From: JAJDFU01 sp964640855
GTDB taxonomy: Bacteria > Bacteroidota > Bacteroidia > Chitinophagales > Saprospiraceae
DNA: 41,697 nucleotides
Reading direction: 5' to 3'
Assembly: GCA_964640855.1 (NCBI GenBank)
Contig: CAZXIX010000030.1
Location: 1 to 41,697 of the forward strand
Position 1 is the first letter of the stretch; each line of letters begins with the position of its first letter. Under the pieces are notes generated by a model that ran no database searches, was not told the origin of the DNA, and was given only the letters and a program-made list of their open reading frames with translations. A program made the position numbers and the translations under genes. Shown here one piece after another: positions 41,564-41,697 of the stretch.

Positions 41564-41594
41564 TTGCACAATAATCCGGAAACGGGTACATTTG
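41564..41594 (+). promoter_or_regulatory. Promoter of tRNA-Asn
   Basis: TTG (41564-41566), a 20-base spacer and TACATTTG (41587-41594) match the Bacteroidota -33/-7 consensus, with the same spacing as the tRNA(CAT) promoter. The mature tRNA begins 27 bases after the -7 box. Confidence 0.8.
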
Positions 41595-41621
41595 CATCCG
41601 CCTTTGGCAGAATGAAATGAT

Positions 41622-41695
41622 GCCTCAGTAGCTCAGCTGGTTAGAGCGGCGGACTGTTAATCCGTAGGTCCAAGGTTCAAGTCCTTGCTGAGGCG
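41622..41695 (+). tRNA. tRNA-Asn (GTT)
   Basis: A 74-nt cloverleaf: acceptor GCCTCAG/CTGAGGC, D-arm GCTCAGCTGGTTAGAGC, anticodon stem CGGA/TCCG around CTGTTAA (anticodon GTT), T-arm CAAGGTTCAAGTCCTTG and discriminator G, as expected for Asn. It lies at the edge of the window; CCA is not encoded in the two bases left. Confidence 0.96.
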
Positions 41696-41697
41696 CA

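Overview
The window looks like a Bacteroidota chromosome, probably from the Saprospiria/Lewinella-like branch. The evidence is promoter -7 boxes of the TAnnTTTG type upstream of both tRNAs and several genes, and a gene set (AIM24, M1 peptidase, MtaB, RpoN, four-helix-bundle protein, TPR-rich regulators) typical of that group. The genus is an inference. Two runs of ten N (17706-17715, 24115-24124) mark a scaffolded draft or metagenome assembly. Most of the window is balanced in GC; 400-2640 is visibly AT-rich and looks acquired.

Layout. 1-347: end of a hydantoinase B-type gene. 403-2443: an AT-rich two-gene unit, a lipoprotein ending in an eight-cysteine fulvocin-C-like domain and a polytopic membrane protein ending in a thioredoxin domain, separated by a perfect 24-bp palindrome. 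2645-5650: polysaccharide flippase, M42 aminopeptidase, pterin carbinolamine dehydratase. 5943-10629: a tight five-gene sugar catabolic operon (TIM-barrel isomerase, GntR regulator, DeoC-type aldolase, PfkB kinase, Gfo/Idh/MocA dehydrogenase), with a related ~122-nt palindromic repeat on each side. 10787-10939: terminator, tRNA(CAT) and its promoter. 11051-15584: EthD-like secreted protein, SARP-type TPR regulator, MscS channel, RecX. 15741-21659: NadB, a GT4 glycosyltransferase split by an assembly gap, a frameshifted four-helix-bundle gene between inverted repeats, and a class III nucleotide cyclase with TPRs.

22111-26774: MtaB, AIM24 protein, secreted M1 peptidase. 27002-31803: a DUF433 antitoxin-like gene with a toxin remnant, then molybdenum genes (moaA, an FdhF/YdeP-like oxidoreductase, fdhD). 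31853-34729: a four-gene operon joined by ATGA overlaps (membrane protein, ABC ATPase, ABC permease, LolA-like protein). 34816-41695: TPR protein, class III aminotransferase, RpoN, RlmN, XdhC, a second PfkB kinase and tRNA-Asn.

The most promising leads are the fulvocin-like/thioredoxin pair with its C10 tract, the iol-like operon that uses a DeoC aldolase, and three kinds of small repeat elements placed directly after stop codons.
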